Of a stretch of DNA of 46,057 nt, positions 1 through 8,905 are shown piece after piece. The notes below the pieces were generated by a model that ran no database searches, was not told the DNA's origin, and saw only the letters and a program-made list of their open reading frames with translations. How positions within the stretch are numbered: position 1 is the first letter of the stretch; each line of letters begins with the position of its first letter. Origin of the DNA: an uncultured Clostridia bacterium (GTDB lineage Bacteria; Bacillota; Clostridia; Lachnospirales; CAG-274); assembly GCA_947585865.1 (NCBI GenBank), contig CANPXH010000016.1:1-46057 (forward strand). Reading direction: 5' to 3'. The position numbers and the translations under genes are program-made.

Positions 1-10
1 AAAAAAAATA

Positions 11-57
11 GCCGCTGTCGGCACTTTCATTACTATTTGTGCCGACGCTTTAGCGGC
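11..57. other. Strong hairpin just upstream of the first gene
   Basis: GCCGCT-GTCGGCAC (11-24) pairs with GTGCCGAC (39-46) and AGCGGC (52-57), with a 5-nt bulge. Eight A residues at positions 1-8 would be a U-run on the minus strand, so it could terminate minus-strand transcription. In a plus-strand transcript it would lie just before the Shine-Dalgarno of the esterase gene, as an intercistronic hairpin. What lies upstream is outside the window. Confidence 0.5.
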
Positions 58-72
58 GGAATGGAGATTAAT

Positions 73-2115
73 ATGAAATTAAAGAAAATAACTACGGTAC
101 TGACGGCGGCGATAATGGTCGCTATGTCATTTTCCGCTGTAAGGTGTGAAACTATGGCAAATACACAAAATTTTAATTTTACAAAGGAATATGAAAAGGG
201 CGCCAAAAATATGTATTTTGTAAGAAAATACAGTGAAGATGCGGGCTATGGCTTTACGGACAGGTCCTCTTCAATGCCGGTAAGAGAAGTGGACAGTAAT
301 AAGATAGAGGTGACAGAAGAGGGCTTTGCTGTCACCGAAAAGGATCCGAAGATATTTGAATGTTATGACGAAGACGGCAAAGAAATAACGGCGGACAAGT
401 CCACCACTCATAATTTTGGCGGCATGATATTCAGAGTGAAGGTGCCTAAGGGCGGCTATCACATAGAGGTAGTGACGGACAAAGGCGATGAAAACTCTAT
501 TATAAGCGTAAATGCCATGCAGCCTGCAAGAATGGCAACCGCCTATTGGGATGCTGCCAAGCTTGTGGAAAATCAGCATAAGGCTCAGTGGAAGGATAAT
601 GTATGGAGCTTTGATCAAGCCAACGGCAGCGGATATATAGATGTGGAGATCGAGCCTAAGAGCTGCGGTGTGCCTGTTGTGCTAAAGCATATAAGCATCA
701 CGCCTGTTGATATAAAGACCTCAGACAAGCCAACGGTATATATTTTAGGCGACTCCACATTGAAGTCATATACCTATGAGGAAGCTCCCATGTGCGGCTG
801 GGGGCAGGTGTTTGACAGGCTCTTTGACAGCGGCAAAATAAATGTTGTCAATTATTCAATGGGCGGACGTTCTCTCAAGAGTATGTATCAGGAGGGCAGG
901 CTTAACGATGTGCTTATGACGGGAGCAAAGGGCGATTTTGTGATCGTACAGAGCGGACATAACGATGAAAAAACAGGCTCTGATTCAGACCCTACCGCAC
1001 GCTTTGGCGTAGGCTCTACCGAAGAAATGTACAGAAAATATCTTGAAGACTGCTATATCCCCGCCATAAAGGCAAGGGGCATGATACCTGTGCTTGTGAC
1101 TCCCATGACAAGAGTAAAGGAAGGCCAGGAGGTATATAAGGACAGCTTTACTACAAAGGACAGAGAATTTCCAAAGGTAATGCGGGCTGTGGCAAGTGAA
1201 ATGAATGTTCCTCTTGTTGATCTGAATGCGGACAGCGTTGAATATCTTAACTCTATAGGTCCTGCCGAGGCGGAGGCTATAGTGCTGAGCCTTGAAGCGG
1301 GAGAAACTCCGGGCAAGACAAATTCCGGCAGCTATGCCAACGGACATCCTCAGAACAAGATCGACGGAACTCATATGAAAGAGGCTCTTGCAAAGCAGTA
1401 TGCCCTTATAGTGGCAAAGGATATAGCCGAGCTTTCTCAAAAATATACCGAGCTTGCACCTATGAAGGAGGCTATGGTCAAGGGCGCTGCCGAGGGAGAC
1501 GTAGAAACGGTCTATCCCGAAATGTGCAGGGATGTAAAGGGCGAGAACGCATATTACAGGAACCAGATAGAGAAAATGCTGCAGCTTGGCGTAATGACAA
1601 AGGATGAAGACGGCAATTTCAGACCCAAGGATGCAATAAGCGCTTATGAATATGCCGCTGCCCTTGAAAAGCTTTACGGCGTAGAATTAAAGGATGAGTA
1701 TGGCAATGAACCTCTTACAAGAGAGGTAATGGCTTGCATAAATCTTGAGGCATATAATGCAATGTACAGCGAAAAACCTAAGTATATGACAGACTACAAC
1801 GGTAGCAATATCACTCCCGATGATCCCAATTACGATCCCAATCTAGTGGGAGAGGAGGCTCAGTATTATCCGCTGGTAGGCTTCGGTGCTGTTACGGACA
1901 AGGCTGAAATAGACGAAAAGCTCTATTCTCAGGTGGAGCAGGCTTATGAGCTTGGACTTATAAGAAGTGAAGAAGGCATCAAGCGTGGAAAGATGATAAA
2001 CGGATATACGCTGCAGCCCAAAAAAGAGGTATCCAGAGAAAAGGCCGCAAAGAGTCTTTACTTTATGTATGTGCTGGGTCAGGATATCAACGGCGAAAAC
2101 GATATAGTGCGTTAG
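73..2115 (+). CDS. Secreted SGNH-hydrolase, rhamnogalacturonan acetylesterase-like (CE12), with C-terminal SLH-like region
   Basis: This is probably an extracellular esterase that removes acetyl groups from pectic rhamnogalacturonan. The start at 73 is chosen because GGAG sits 6 nt upstream and the signal peptide (KLKKITTVLTAAIMVAMS) follows directly; an in-frame ATG at 61 lacks this spacing. The SGNH blocks are visible: GDS at residues 226-228 (nucleophile Ser228), the Gly block NYSMGGRS around 258, GHND at 295-298, and DGTH at 431-434 (Asp431/His434). The first about 200 residues form a beta-rich domain, and about residues 500-680 contain an SLH-like stretch (IEKMLQLGVMTKDEDGNF followed by a second motif), suggesting wall attachment. 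The length (680 aa) is well above a lone CE12 domain (about 250 aa), consistent with the extra domains. It fits the pectate lyase at 15.5 kb. Acetylxylan or other substrates remain possible. Confidence 0.85.
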   Translation: MKLKKITTVLTAAIMVAMSFSAVRCETMANTQNFNFTKEYEKGAKNMYFVRKYSEDAGYGFTDRSSSMPVREVDSNKIEVTEEGFAVTEKDPKIFECYDEDGKEITADKSTTHNFGGMIFRVKVPKGGYHIEVVTDKGDENSIISVNAMQPARMATAYWDAAKLVENQHKAQWKDNVWSFDQANGSGYIDVEIEPKSCGVPVVLKHISITPVDIKTSDKPTVYILGDSTLKSYTYEEAPMCGWGQVFDRLFDSGKINVVNYSMGGRSLKSMYQEGRLNDVLMTGAKGDFVIVQSGHNDEKTGSDSDPTARFGVGSTEEMYRKYLEDCYIPAIKARGMIPVLVTPMTRVKEGQEVYKDSFTTKDREFPKVMRAVASEMNVPLVDLNADSVEYLNSIGPAEAEAIVLSLEAGETPGKTNSGSYANGHPQNKIDGTHMKEALAKQYALIVAKDIAELSQKYTELAPMKEAMVKGAAEGDVETVYPEMCRDVKGENAYYRNQIEKMLQLGVMTKDEDGNFRPKDAISAYEYAAALEKLYGVELKDEYGNEPLTREVMACINLEAYNAMYSEKPKYMTDYNGSNITPDDPNYDPNLVGEEAQYYPLVGFGAVTDKAEIDEKLYSQVEQAYELGLIRSEEGIKRGKMINGYTLQPKKEVSREKAAKSLYFMYVLGQDINGENDIVR

Positions 2116-2229
2116 CCCTTTGGCATACTTTATATGCAAGGGATATAAAATATGGTCGCATATTGTAAAATGCAGCATTGCACATAAGCATACGGCGCTT
2201 ATGCTTGTTGGGAAAGGAAAAAGAACATT

Positions 2230-3876
2230 ATGCTCAAAGATATTATAGATGCCGCCTATGGCAGAAAAAAGGCGGATATCGTACTTAAAAACGGAAAAGT
2301 GATAGATGTGCTGGGTCACGGTATCATTGAAGGAAATGTAGGCATAAAGGATGGCGTGATAATAGGGATAGGCAATTATGAGGGTATGGAAGAGATCGAT
2401 GTGAAGGGCGCTTTTATAGCGCCGGGTCTTGTGGACAGCCATGTACACATTGAATCAGCCATGGTAACTCCCGCCGAGTATGCAAGAGCTGTAATGCCCA
2501 AGGGAGTGACTTCTGTTATTGCCGATCCCCATGAGATAGTTAATGTGTGCGGCGAAGACGGTCTTAAGTTTATGATAGAGAACGGAAATACAGTGCCCTT
2601 GGACATACACTATATGCTGCCGTCATGTGTGCCTGCCACACCTTTTGACCATAGCGGCGCCACGATAGACGGGGATATGACAAGGGAGCTCATAAGCAAA
2701 TATTCTCTTAAGGGCTTGGGTGAAATGATGAATTATCCCGGAGTCGTGTACTGTGACGAGGATGTGCTTAAAAAGCTTGAAGGCAGCAAATATACAGACG
2801 GACACGCACCTATGATAGAGGGCATGGGTCTGAATGCTTATATTTGCGGCGGCATATACAATGACCACGAGTGCGACTCTGCCGAAAACGCTCTTGAAAA
2901 AATAAGCAAGGGTATGAATATATTTATAAGAGAAGGCACCGGGGCAAAAAATCTTGAGGAGCTTATAAAGATCGTAGAGCCCTATAATCTGAGGCATTTC
3001 GCTTTTTGCACCGATGATAAGCACTTAAGCGAGATACTTAAGGAAGGCACTATATCACATTGCATAGATAAGGCTGTGAGTCTTAATATGGATCCCATAG
3101 ATGCTTATACCATTGCAGGGTATAATCCTTGTCTGTTCTACGGTCTGCACAGAACAGGCGCTGTTGCTCCGGGATATAAGGCGGATATATTGGTGACAAA
3201 GGATATCAGCTGTACCGATATAAGCCTTGTGTTCAAAAACGGAAGGCTTGTGGCCAAGGAGGGAGAACCTCTTTTCAAGACAAGCGCCGCAGATATAAGT
3301 AATGTGACAGACACAGTAAACATAAGGGCTGTGAGGTCGGAAGAGCTTGAAAAGGAATTTAACAGCAATGAACCTGTTATAGAGATTGGGTCTTCCCTTG
3401 TGACAAATGGTGTGTATTGCCAAAGCAGAGAGGGTCTGAGCCTGTGTGCCAATATTGAACGATACGGCAAAACGGGGAATAAAGGCCTTTGCTTTGTAAA
3501 AGGTCTCGACATAAAAAACGGCGCTATAGCTCAGACTATCGGTCACGACAGCCATAACATAAGCGTCATAGGCTCTGACGGAGAAAATATGGCTGCGGCT
3601 GTAAATGCTCTGGGCAAAAAAGGCGGCATTGCAGTCGTGGAAAATAAAAGAGTGACAGCATATATGGAACTGGCCGTGGGAGGGCTTATGTCAAATAAGG
3701 ATGCCTGCACGGTCGTAAACGAACATGAAAATATTGTGGCTTGTGCAAAAAAAATAAGCCCCGAAGGAAGCAATATGGCTCTTATGATATTGGGCTTTAT
3801 ATCGCTTTTGGTCATACCACATATCAAATTGGGCGATAAGGGTCTGTTTGATGTAGATGCTTTTAAATATATTTGA
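2230..3876 (+). CDS. ade: Adenine deaminase
   Basis: It deaminates adenine to hypoxanthine and ammonia in purine salvage, in the cytoplasm. The amidohydrolase metal motif DSHVHIE gives His71 and His73, and IADPHEIVNVCG lies about 25 residues downstream, both typical of the Ade/AdeC family. The C-terminal adenine-deaminase domain ends with the usual pattern GLFDVDAFKYI. At 548 aa it is slightly shorter than the usual 570-600 aa but has no visible gap. A purine-rich Shine-Dalgarno (GGAAAGG) precedes the ATG. It stands alone, 114 nt after the esterase, and a terminator-like repeat follows it. Confidence 0.93.
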   Translation: MLKDIIDAAYGRKKADIVLKNGKVIDVLGHGIIEGNVGIKDGVIIGIGNYEGMEEIDVKGAFIAPGLVDSHVHIESAMVTPAEYARAVMPKGVTSVIADPHEIVNVCGEDGLKFMIENGNTVPLDIHYMLPSCVPATPFDHSGATIDGDMTRELISKYSLKGLGEMMNYPGVVYCDEDVLKKLEGSKYTDGHAPMIEGMGLNAYICGGIYNDHECDSAENALEKISKGMNIFIREGTGAKNLEELIKIVEPYNLRHFAFCTDDKHLSEILKEGTISHCIDKAVSLNMDPIDAYTIAGYNPCLFYGLHRTGAVAPGYKADILVTKDISCTDISLVFKNGRLVAKEGEPLFKTSAADISNVTDTVNIRAVRSEELEKEFNSNEPVIEIGSSLVTNGVYCQSREGLSLCANIERYGKTGNKGLCFVKGLDIKNGAIAQTIGHDSHNISVIGSDGENMAAAVNALGKKGGIAVVENKRVTAYMELAVGGLMSNKDACTVVNEHENIVACAKKISPEGSNMALMILGFISLLVIPHIKLGDKGLFDVDAFKYI

Positions 3877-3901
3877 TATATGCAGGGTCGGGACCTGAGT
3901 G

Positions 3902-4075
3902 AAACGACCCTACCGTCAGCCGTTGGCTGCCACCTCCCCTTACGAAGGGGAGGTTTTTAATACCGAAATCTATAAATACCTTCCCTTTGTAAGGGTATTG
4001 TTTTTCGACACACTGACCTTCCCTTTGTAAGGGAAGGTGGCAGTCCGCAGGACTGACGGAAGGGTAGAGGGAGAT
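3902..4075. repeat. MITE/REP-like intergenic inverted repeat
   Basis: The left part (about 3909-3954) and the right part (about 4015-4067) are imperfect reverse complements of about 45 bp. Each contains a small hairpin (GTCAGCC-gtt-GGCTG on the left, CAGTCC-gca-GGACTG on the right) next to a CCTTCCCTT/AAGGGAAGG hairpin. A third CCCTT-tgt-AAGGG hairpin lies between at 3977-3997. From general experience such CCCTTCCGTCAG-type units are dispersed in many gut Clostridia genomes; only one copy is in this window, so dispersal is not shown here. Confidence 0.6.
3931..3957 (+). terminator. Terminator-like hairpin after adenine deaminase
   Basis: ACCTCCCCT-tacg-AAGGGGAGGT is followed by TTTTT on the plus strand, about 55 nt downstream of the adenine deaminase stop. 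It forms part of the larger repeat, so the repeat itself may supply termination. Confidence 0.6.
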
Positions 4076-4152
4076 GGCGAAGTCATCGGAAAGGGAAGGC
4101 GGCATCACACCCCAAGCCACAGGATTATTCATACGATCAATTTTTGCCAATA

Positions 4153-6186
4153 TTACTTTATACCGTAAAGCAAAGCATTGCATATGGCTGCCGCCAAGCT
4201 GCTGCCGCCCTTACGCCCTCTTGCGGCTATCATCGGAACATCGCATTCCATAATAAGCTCCTTTGACTCTGCCGCATTCACAAAGCCTACAGGCACTGCT
4301 ATTACGAGAGCGGGGCGTATTTCTCCCTTATCTATAAGTTCTTTCAGACGAATGAGAGCCGTAGGCGCATTGCCTATGGCTATTATAAATTCTCCCTTTA
4401 GTGCCGCGGCCTTGTCCATAGCGGCAGCGGCTCTTGTGGTCTTGTTTTCTTCAGCCGCCTTTGCAACATCCTTATCCGCCATAAAGCAAAGCACCTCGCC
4501 GCCGTATTTTGCCAAGGCATTTTTGTTTATGCCGGCCTTTGCCATATTGGTATCCGTTATAATGGAAGCGCCTCTTTTTATTGCGGCTCTGCCAAGACCT
4601 GCCGCATCCTTGCTGAAATACATATTTTCGGCATAGTCAAAGTCTGCGGTGGTGTGTATGGCTCTTTTTACTATATCCTTGTTCTGAGCGGGTATATCTG
4701 TGAAAAGCTCTTTTTCTATGATATCCATACTTGTCGCCTCTATATCCTTTGGCAAAATATGAATTACGCTTTTCTCCCTTTTGTTTTCCAATATCTTGTA
4801 TATTTGGGGCATATCCATATTTTTTCTTATCATATCGGCCAAAATGTCATACTGCTCCTGCCGATATTCTCTTCTGCCGACAGGCGATATTTCTGAGCTT
4901 ATGCCGTTTTTGCCGCAGACATATTCCATAAGCCTTTTGCAAAAGTCGCCTTCGTCAAATATTCCGTGGACATATGTGCCTATCACATTGCCTTGTGCGC
5001 ATCCGCCTATCCCGTCAAACTCAATACCCTTGACCCGGGTATTGCCCTGGTGTATCTCATAACCTTCAAAGGCGGCGCCCTTAAGGGGTTCCCATATTAT
5101 ATTTCCCTTCACCTGCCTTCTTGTCTTTTCTTTGCCTATAACAGTGGTCACAGGCAAAAGCCCTATGCCGTGCACAGACCCCTCCTCAATGTCGTTTATT
5201 TCTTCGCCTAGCATCTGATATCCGCCGCAAATACCCATTATAAATGTATTTTCCGCCAAACGCCTTATGGCGGTCTCAAGGCCTGTTTCTCTAAGCCATC
5301 TCATATCCTCTACAGTATTTTTGGTGCCGGGTATTATAAGCATATGGGGCTTTCCCATTTCTTTTACATTGTGTACATAGCGCAGGCCGTATTTTTCAAG
5401 AGGTATAATATCCGTAAAGTTGGATATTCTGGGCAGGCGTATAACGGCTATATCAAGCGGGCCTTTATTCTTGGCGTAAAATCTTTCGGAAAGGCTGTCT
5501 TCATCATCTATATCCACATCGATATAGGGCAGCACGCCCACTATATCCTTGCGGCATTTTGCCCTGAGCATACTAAGACCGCTGTCCAAAAGGGATATGT
5601 CTCCTCTGAACTTATTTATAACAAGACCCTTTATCCTGTCTCTCTCCCTTGGTGCAAGCAGCTGTATAGTGCCGTATAGCTGAGCAAATACTCCGCCCCT
5701 GTCTATATCTCCCACAAGTATGACAGGTGCGTCTGTCATTTCGGCAATGCCCATATTCACAATATCGTCTTTTTTCAAATTGATCTCAGCAGGCGAGCCT
5801 GCTCCTTCTATTACTATAATGTCATAATCCGCCTTGAGCCTATTATATGCCTTCATTATTTCGGGCCTTAGCGAAGCCTTGAATTTAAAATATTCCTTGG
5901 CAGGCATATTTCCTATGGGCACGCCGTTTACTATGACCTGTGAGCCCGTGTCGGAATTGGGCTTTAGGAGTATGGGATTCATATATACGGCGGGCTCTGT
6001 GCCTGCGGCTTCGGCCTGCATCGCCTGAGCCCTTCCCATTTCAAGTCCGTCACTTGTTATATAGGAGTTGAGAGCCATATTCTGTGCCTTAAAGGGAGCG
6101 GCTCTGTAGCCGTCTTGTCTGAACACACGAAGAAGTCCTGCCGTAACAAGACTCTTTCCCACATTTGACATTGTTCCCTGTACCAT
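4153..6186 (-). CDS. cobQ-cbiC: Fused cobyric acid synthase (CobQ/CbiP) - cobalt-precorrin-8 methylmutase (CbiC/CobH)
   Basis: Two cobalamin enzymes lie in one 677-aa chain. Residues 1 to about 470 are cobyric acid synthase: an N-terminal ATPase fold with a P-loop-like MSNVGKSLVTAGLLR and a class I glutamine amidotransferase domain with catalytic Cys in GICGGYQML (about residue 318) and His in YVHGIFDEG. It amidates four corrin side chains. Residues about 474-677 are CbiC: the catalytic His (H511) lies in AIHTTADFDY and the family signature GNAPTALIRL follows. It moves a methyl group from C-11 to C-12 of the corrin ring. The ATG overlaps the cbiB stop (TAATG); a GTG 9 nt upstream is a possible alternative start. 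It is the last gene of the operon. The fusion joins a ring-contraction-phase enzyme with a later amidation enzyme, which is unusual. Confidence 0.92.
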   Translation of the reverse strand: MVQGTMSNVGKSLVTAGLLRVFRQDGYRAAPFKAQNMALNSYITSDGLEMGRAQAMQAEAAGTEPAVYMNPILLKPNSDTGSQVIVNGVPIGNMPAKEYFKFKASLRPEIMKAYNRLKADYDIIVIEGAGSPAEINLKKDDIVNMGIAEMTDAPVILVGDIDRGGVFAQLYGTIQLLAPRERDRIKGLVINKFRGDISLLDSGLSMLRAKCRKDIVGVLPYIDVDIDDEDSLSERFYAKNKGPLDIAVIRLPRISNFTDIIPLEKYGLRYVHNVKEMGKPHMLIIPGTKNTVEDMRWLRETGLETAIRRLAENTFIMGICGGYQMLGEEINDIEEGSVHGIGLLPVTTVIGKEKTRRQVKGNIIWEPLKGAAFEGYEIHQGNTRVKGIEFDGIGGCAQGNVIGTYVHGIFDEGDFCKRLMEYVCGKNGISSEISPVGRREYRQEQYDILADMIRKNMDMPQIYKILENKREKSVIHILPKDIEATSMDIIEKELFTDIPAQNKDIVKRAIHTTADFDYAENMYFSKDAAGLGRAAIKRGASIITDTNMAKAGINKNALAKYGGEVLCFMADKDVAKAAEENKTTRAAAAMDKAAALKGEFIIAIGNAPTALIRLKELIDKGEIRPALVIAVPVGFVNAAESKELIMECDVPMIAARGRKGGSSLAAAICNALLYGIK

Positions 6187-7142
6187 TATGACCACAATAT
6201 CACCAGCCTTATTGCTATACCTGTTATAAGCACCGTAAAGGCGGATACATAGAGGAGCTTGTTTGCTCTGACTATGTCCTTCGGGCTTATCTCTTTTATA
6301 TCATCGCCTATATACGGCTTCTTGTAAAGCCTGCCAAAATAATAGGCGTCGCCTGAGAGCCTTATGTCAAGGGCTCCTGCGCATACGGATTCTGTCTGTG
6401 CCGAGTTGGGGCTTTTGTGCTTGTAGCGGTCTCTTATAAATATTTTTGCCGCATTTTTGAGATCATACCCCGGCATACAGGAGGCTATCAGCATGGCAGC
6501 AGCCGATATCCTTGAGGGTATTATATTAACGATATCGTCAAGCCTTGCAGGTATTTTGCCTATGTAAATATATTTTTCGTCTTTATAGCCAAGCATTGAG
6601 TCGAGAGTATTTATCGCCTTGTACACGCAGCCTCCCACGGCGCCGAATATGAGCATATAAAAAAGAGGAGCCACAACGCCGTCTGACGTGTTTTCCGCCA
6701 CGGTCTCAACGGCAGCTCTTGCAATTCCCTTTTCGTCAAGATATTGCGTATCTCTTCCCACTATATTTGAAACAGCCTCTCTTGCTCTGTTTATATCGCC
6801 TTTTTCAAGGGCGTGATACACCTTCATGCTTTCCGTGTTAAGGGATCTGAGAGCAAGCATATAAAAGCACAGTATTCCTTCCGCAAATATTCCGATATAT
6901 CTGCTTATGCCGTATGCAAGGTGGAGTATGGCGGCAGGAACAGCGGCGCTTATGCCCACCGTCAGCACCGTTATGACAGCTCCCATAGGAATGAGAGCCT
7001 TGCCTTTAAACAGTTTTCTTGCCCATTTTTCGCACAATGAAATAAAGCTGCCTATCCATCTTATGGGATGAGGCAGTCTGTAAGGATCGCCTATTATAAT
7101 ATCCAGCATAAAGCCTGTCAGCACACCGTATATCACATTCAT
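6186..7142 (-). CDS. cbiB: Adenosylcobinamide-phosphate synthase, membrane protein
   Basis: It joins aminopropanol (or its phosphate) to adenosylcobyric acid in late cobalamin synthesis at the membrane. The N-terminal LDIIIGDPYRLPHPIRWIG is the family signature, and the acidic/amide motif AVETVAENTSDGVVAPLFY around residues 142-160 is also diagnostic. Several hydrophobic membrane segments are visible, including the last 20 residues. The length (318 aa) is normal. It overlaps the upstream cobC stop as TAATG and the downstream cobQ-cbiC start the same way, implying translational coupling. Confidence 0.95.
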   Translation of the reverse strand: MNVIYGVLTGFMLDIIIGDPYRLPHPIRWIGSFISLCEKWARKLFKGKALIPMGAVITVLTVGISAAVPAAILHLAYGISRYIGIFAEGILCFYMLALRSLNTESMKVYHALEKGDINRAREAVSNIVGRDTQYLDEKGIARAAVETVAENTSDGVVAPLFYMLIFGAVGGCVYKAINTLDSMLGYKDEKYIYIGKIPARLDDIVNIIPSRISAAAMLIASCMPGYDLKNAAKIFIRDRYKHKSPNSAQTESVCAGALDIRLSGDAYYFGRLYKKPYIGDDIKEISPKDIVRANKLLYVSAFTVLITGIAIRLVILWS

Positions 7143-7693
7143 TATTCCAGTTTTTCCTTTACAATAAGCTTTTCACCGTCGTATTCGCAGACATAGCCCT
7201 GGCCGTTTTTGAGAAGGAAGCTGTGGAATGCCTGCCCGGTCATAGCGCTTAGCACAGCCATTACAGTGCCTCCGTGTACCACAAAGGCGGTATCCCCCTT
7301 TGCCTTTTCAACGGCGGACTTAAATGCAAGAACACATCTGTTTGTAAATTCTTGCTTTGTTTCCCCTTGAGGTATTGAAGATTCGCAGTTTGTTTCCAGC
7401 CATTTGATATAGCACGGGTCGTTTTTAAGCTCCTCGTGGCTTTTGTTTTCAAATATGCCGAAGTTCATCTCACGCATATCCTCGGCAATGCTGAAGGGAG
7501 TATCGCCGTAAATGAGCCGTGCCGTTTCCACGCAGCGCTTAAGAGGACTTACGAATACCGTATCCGCAGTAGGATATGTTCTTTTTTTGATCTCTTCCGC
7601 ACCCTCGGCACAAAGACCTTCGTCTGTAACGCCTATGAGCTTTCCCAGGGAATTTCCTTTTGTTTTGCCGTGTCTTATCAATATGACCTTCAT
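7142..7693 (-). CDS. cobC: Histidine phosphatase, probable alpha-ribazole phosphatase
   Basis: This 183-aa phosphatase of the phosphoglycerate-mutase-like superfamily has RHG at residues 7-9 (MKVILIRHGKT), SPLKRCVETARLIYG with the second phosphate-binding Arg, a mid-chain Glu-rich segment (MREMNFGIFE), and the second catalytic His in FVVHGGTVMAVL. The start at 7693 overlaps the cobU stop as ATGA; longer reading into the upstream gene has no support. Family membership alone does not fix the substrate. Its place between cobU/cobS and cbiB argues for alpha-ribazole-5'-phosphate (CobC) or cobalamin-5'-phosphate dephosphorylation. Confidence 0.85.
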   Translation of the reverse strand: MKVILIRHGKTKGNSLGKLIGVTDEGLCAEGAEEIKKRTYPTADTVFVSPLKRCVETARLIYGDTPFSIAEDMREMNFGIFENKSHEELKNDPCYIKWLETNCESSIPQGETKQEFTNRCVLAFKSAVEKAKGDTAFVVHGGTVMAVLSAMTGQAFHSFLLKNGQGYVCEYDGEKLIVKEKLE

Positions 7694-8049
7694 TTTATGA
7701 CCTGCCCTATCCCGCATATTATCCTGACCACACTTTGACTTTTTTCGGCCAATATGCACATACATCTGCCTACGGTCTCCCTGTAAATTATGTCTTCCTT
7801 GTTTACAGGCACTATGCCGCAGCCTACTTCATTGCCTATCACAGCAGCGGCATTTATTTTTTTTGTAAAAGCAAGGGCGTCTTTGCCCTGTGCCATAAGT
7901 CTTTTCACAATGATATCATATCTGTTTATGATATCGTATCCGTCAATTTTTTCTATATCGTCTTTTGTTCCGTCAAATACATTTCCCTTATGCCTTTTGA
8001 GTACATAGGAAAGCTTGCCCTGGCCGTATCCTCCCGTGTACAATATCAT
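7690..8049 (-). CDS. cobU: Short CobU-like adenosylcobinamide kinase/guanylyltransferase
   Basis: In the nucleotide loop pathway CobU phosphorylates adenosylcobinamide and transfers GMP to it. Only 119 aa are present against about 170-190 in classical CobU. A P-loop-like GGYGQGKLS lies at residues 6-14, where the usual Ser/Thr after Lys is Leu. The CobU-specific GNEVGCGIVPV lies at 72-82, followed by YRETVGR. The middle part that normally carries the guanylated His region is largely missing. The start at 8049 overlaps the cobS stop (ATGA). Context between cobS and cobC supports the assignment; whether both activities remain is uncertain. Confidence 0.8.
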   Translation of the reverse strand: MILYTGGYGQGKLSYVLKRHKGNVFDGTKDDIEKIDGYDIINRYDIIVKRLMAQGKDALAFTKKINAAAVIGNEVGCGIVPVNKEDIIYRETVGRCMCILAEKSQSVVRIICGIGQVIK

Positions 8050-8813
8050 AATACAGCGCCTCCCAAGGCTATAGCCAAAAGGCATATAAGCTCGCTTACG
8101 CATATGAAAAAGCCTGCAAGATCTCCCGATACGCCGCCGAATTTATTTAAAGTCACCTTTTTGAACGCCAGCATAAATATAATAACCGCCACCATTGCCA
8201 TAAGTGCGGGAACGATATAAGAATATTCCATGGCGGAAAGGGAACCCATTACCCACACCACGGTTATTATAGACGTAACGACAGTCGCATTGTGCTCCGC
8301 AAGGGTGTACAAAAGGCCTTCATCCTTTGAAAACTTTGTGCTCATAAGGAACACGACAGCCATTGCCCTTACAAAAACATAGGAGCAGCAAAGGCACAGT
8401 ACGCCCCTGCTATCCTCATATAGCCGTGTAAGAGCGCCGAAGTACAGTATAAAATACACCAGTGTGTATATTATGGCAAAGGCGCCTGTGTGAGGATCGG
8501 CAAGTATTTCCTGCATTTTTTCCTTGCTGCCGTGGGAGCTGAGGGCATCGCACGTATCCATAAAGCCGTCTGTATGTATGCCGCCTGTAAGCAATACGGG
8601 AAGCACGGCGGCAACTGAGGAATATATGAATACACCAAGGCTGAAATGTCTTGCTGCAATATACCACAAATATTCCAATAAGCCCAATATTGCTCCTATT
8701 ATGGGGAACCAGCAAAATATAAGGCGCATATTTTCTTTTTTCCATTCTATGCTTGGCATAGGTATGCTTGTGAACATTGACAGTGCAATAATAAGTGATC
8801 TGATTGGATCCAT
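8046..8813 (-). CDS. cobS: Adenosylcobinamide-GDP ribazoletransferase (cobalamin synthase)
   Basis: This integral membrane enzyme joins adenosylcobinamide-GDP with alpha-ribazole (phosphate), the last assembly step of the cobalamin lower loop. The family signature GGIHTDGFMDTCDAL with DPHTGAFA downstream is clear, and several hydrophobic helices cover the rest. The length (255 aa) is normal. It begins with ATG after GGAGAG and is the first gene of a five-gene minus-strand operon in which every junction overlaps. The N-terminal RSLIIALSMFTSIPMP also matches the family. Confidence 0.95.
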   Translation of the reverse strand: MDPIRSLIIALSMFTSIPMPSIEWKKENMRLIFCWFPIIGAILGLLEYLWYIAARHFSLGVFIYSSVAAVLPVLLTGGIHTDGFMDTCDALSSHGSKEKMQEILADPHTGAFAIIYTLVYFILYFGALTRLYEDSRGVLCLCCSYVFVRAMAVVFLMSTKFSKDEGLLYTLAEHNATVVTSIITVVWVMGSLSAMEYSYIVPALMAMVAVIIFMLAFKKVTLNKFGGVSGDLAGFFICVSELICLLAIALGGAVL

Positions 8814-8905
8814 GGCTCTCTCCTTATTTATATATTGATCCGCAAATAAATATTTCTGCGGGCCGAAGGGTGTTTATGCCAAAGGCACGCTTATATGTTT
8901 TCTAT

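Noticed and set aside
8814..8905. Cobalamin riboswitch upstream of cobS
   Set aside because: The leader is too short and lacks the B12-box; no supporting pattern was found.
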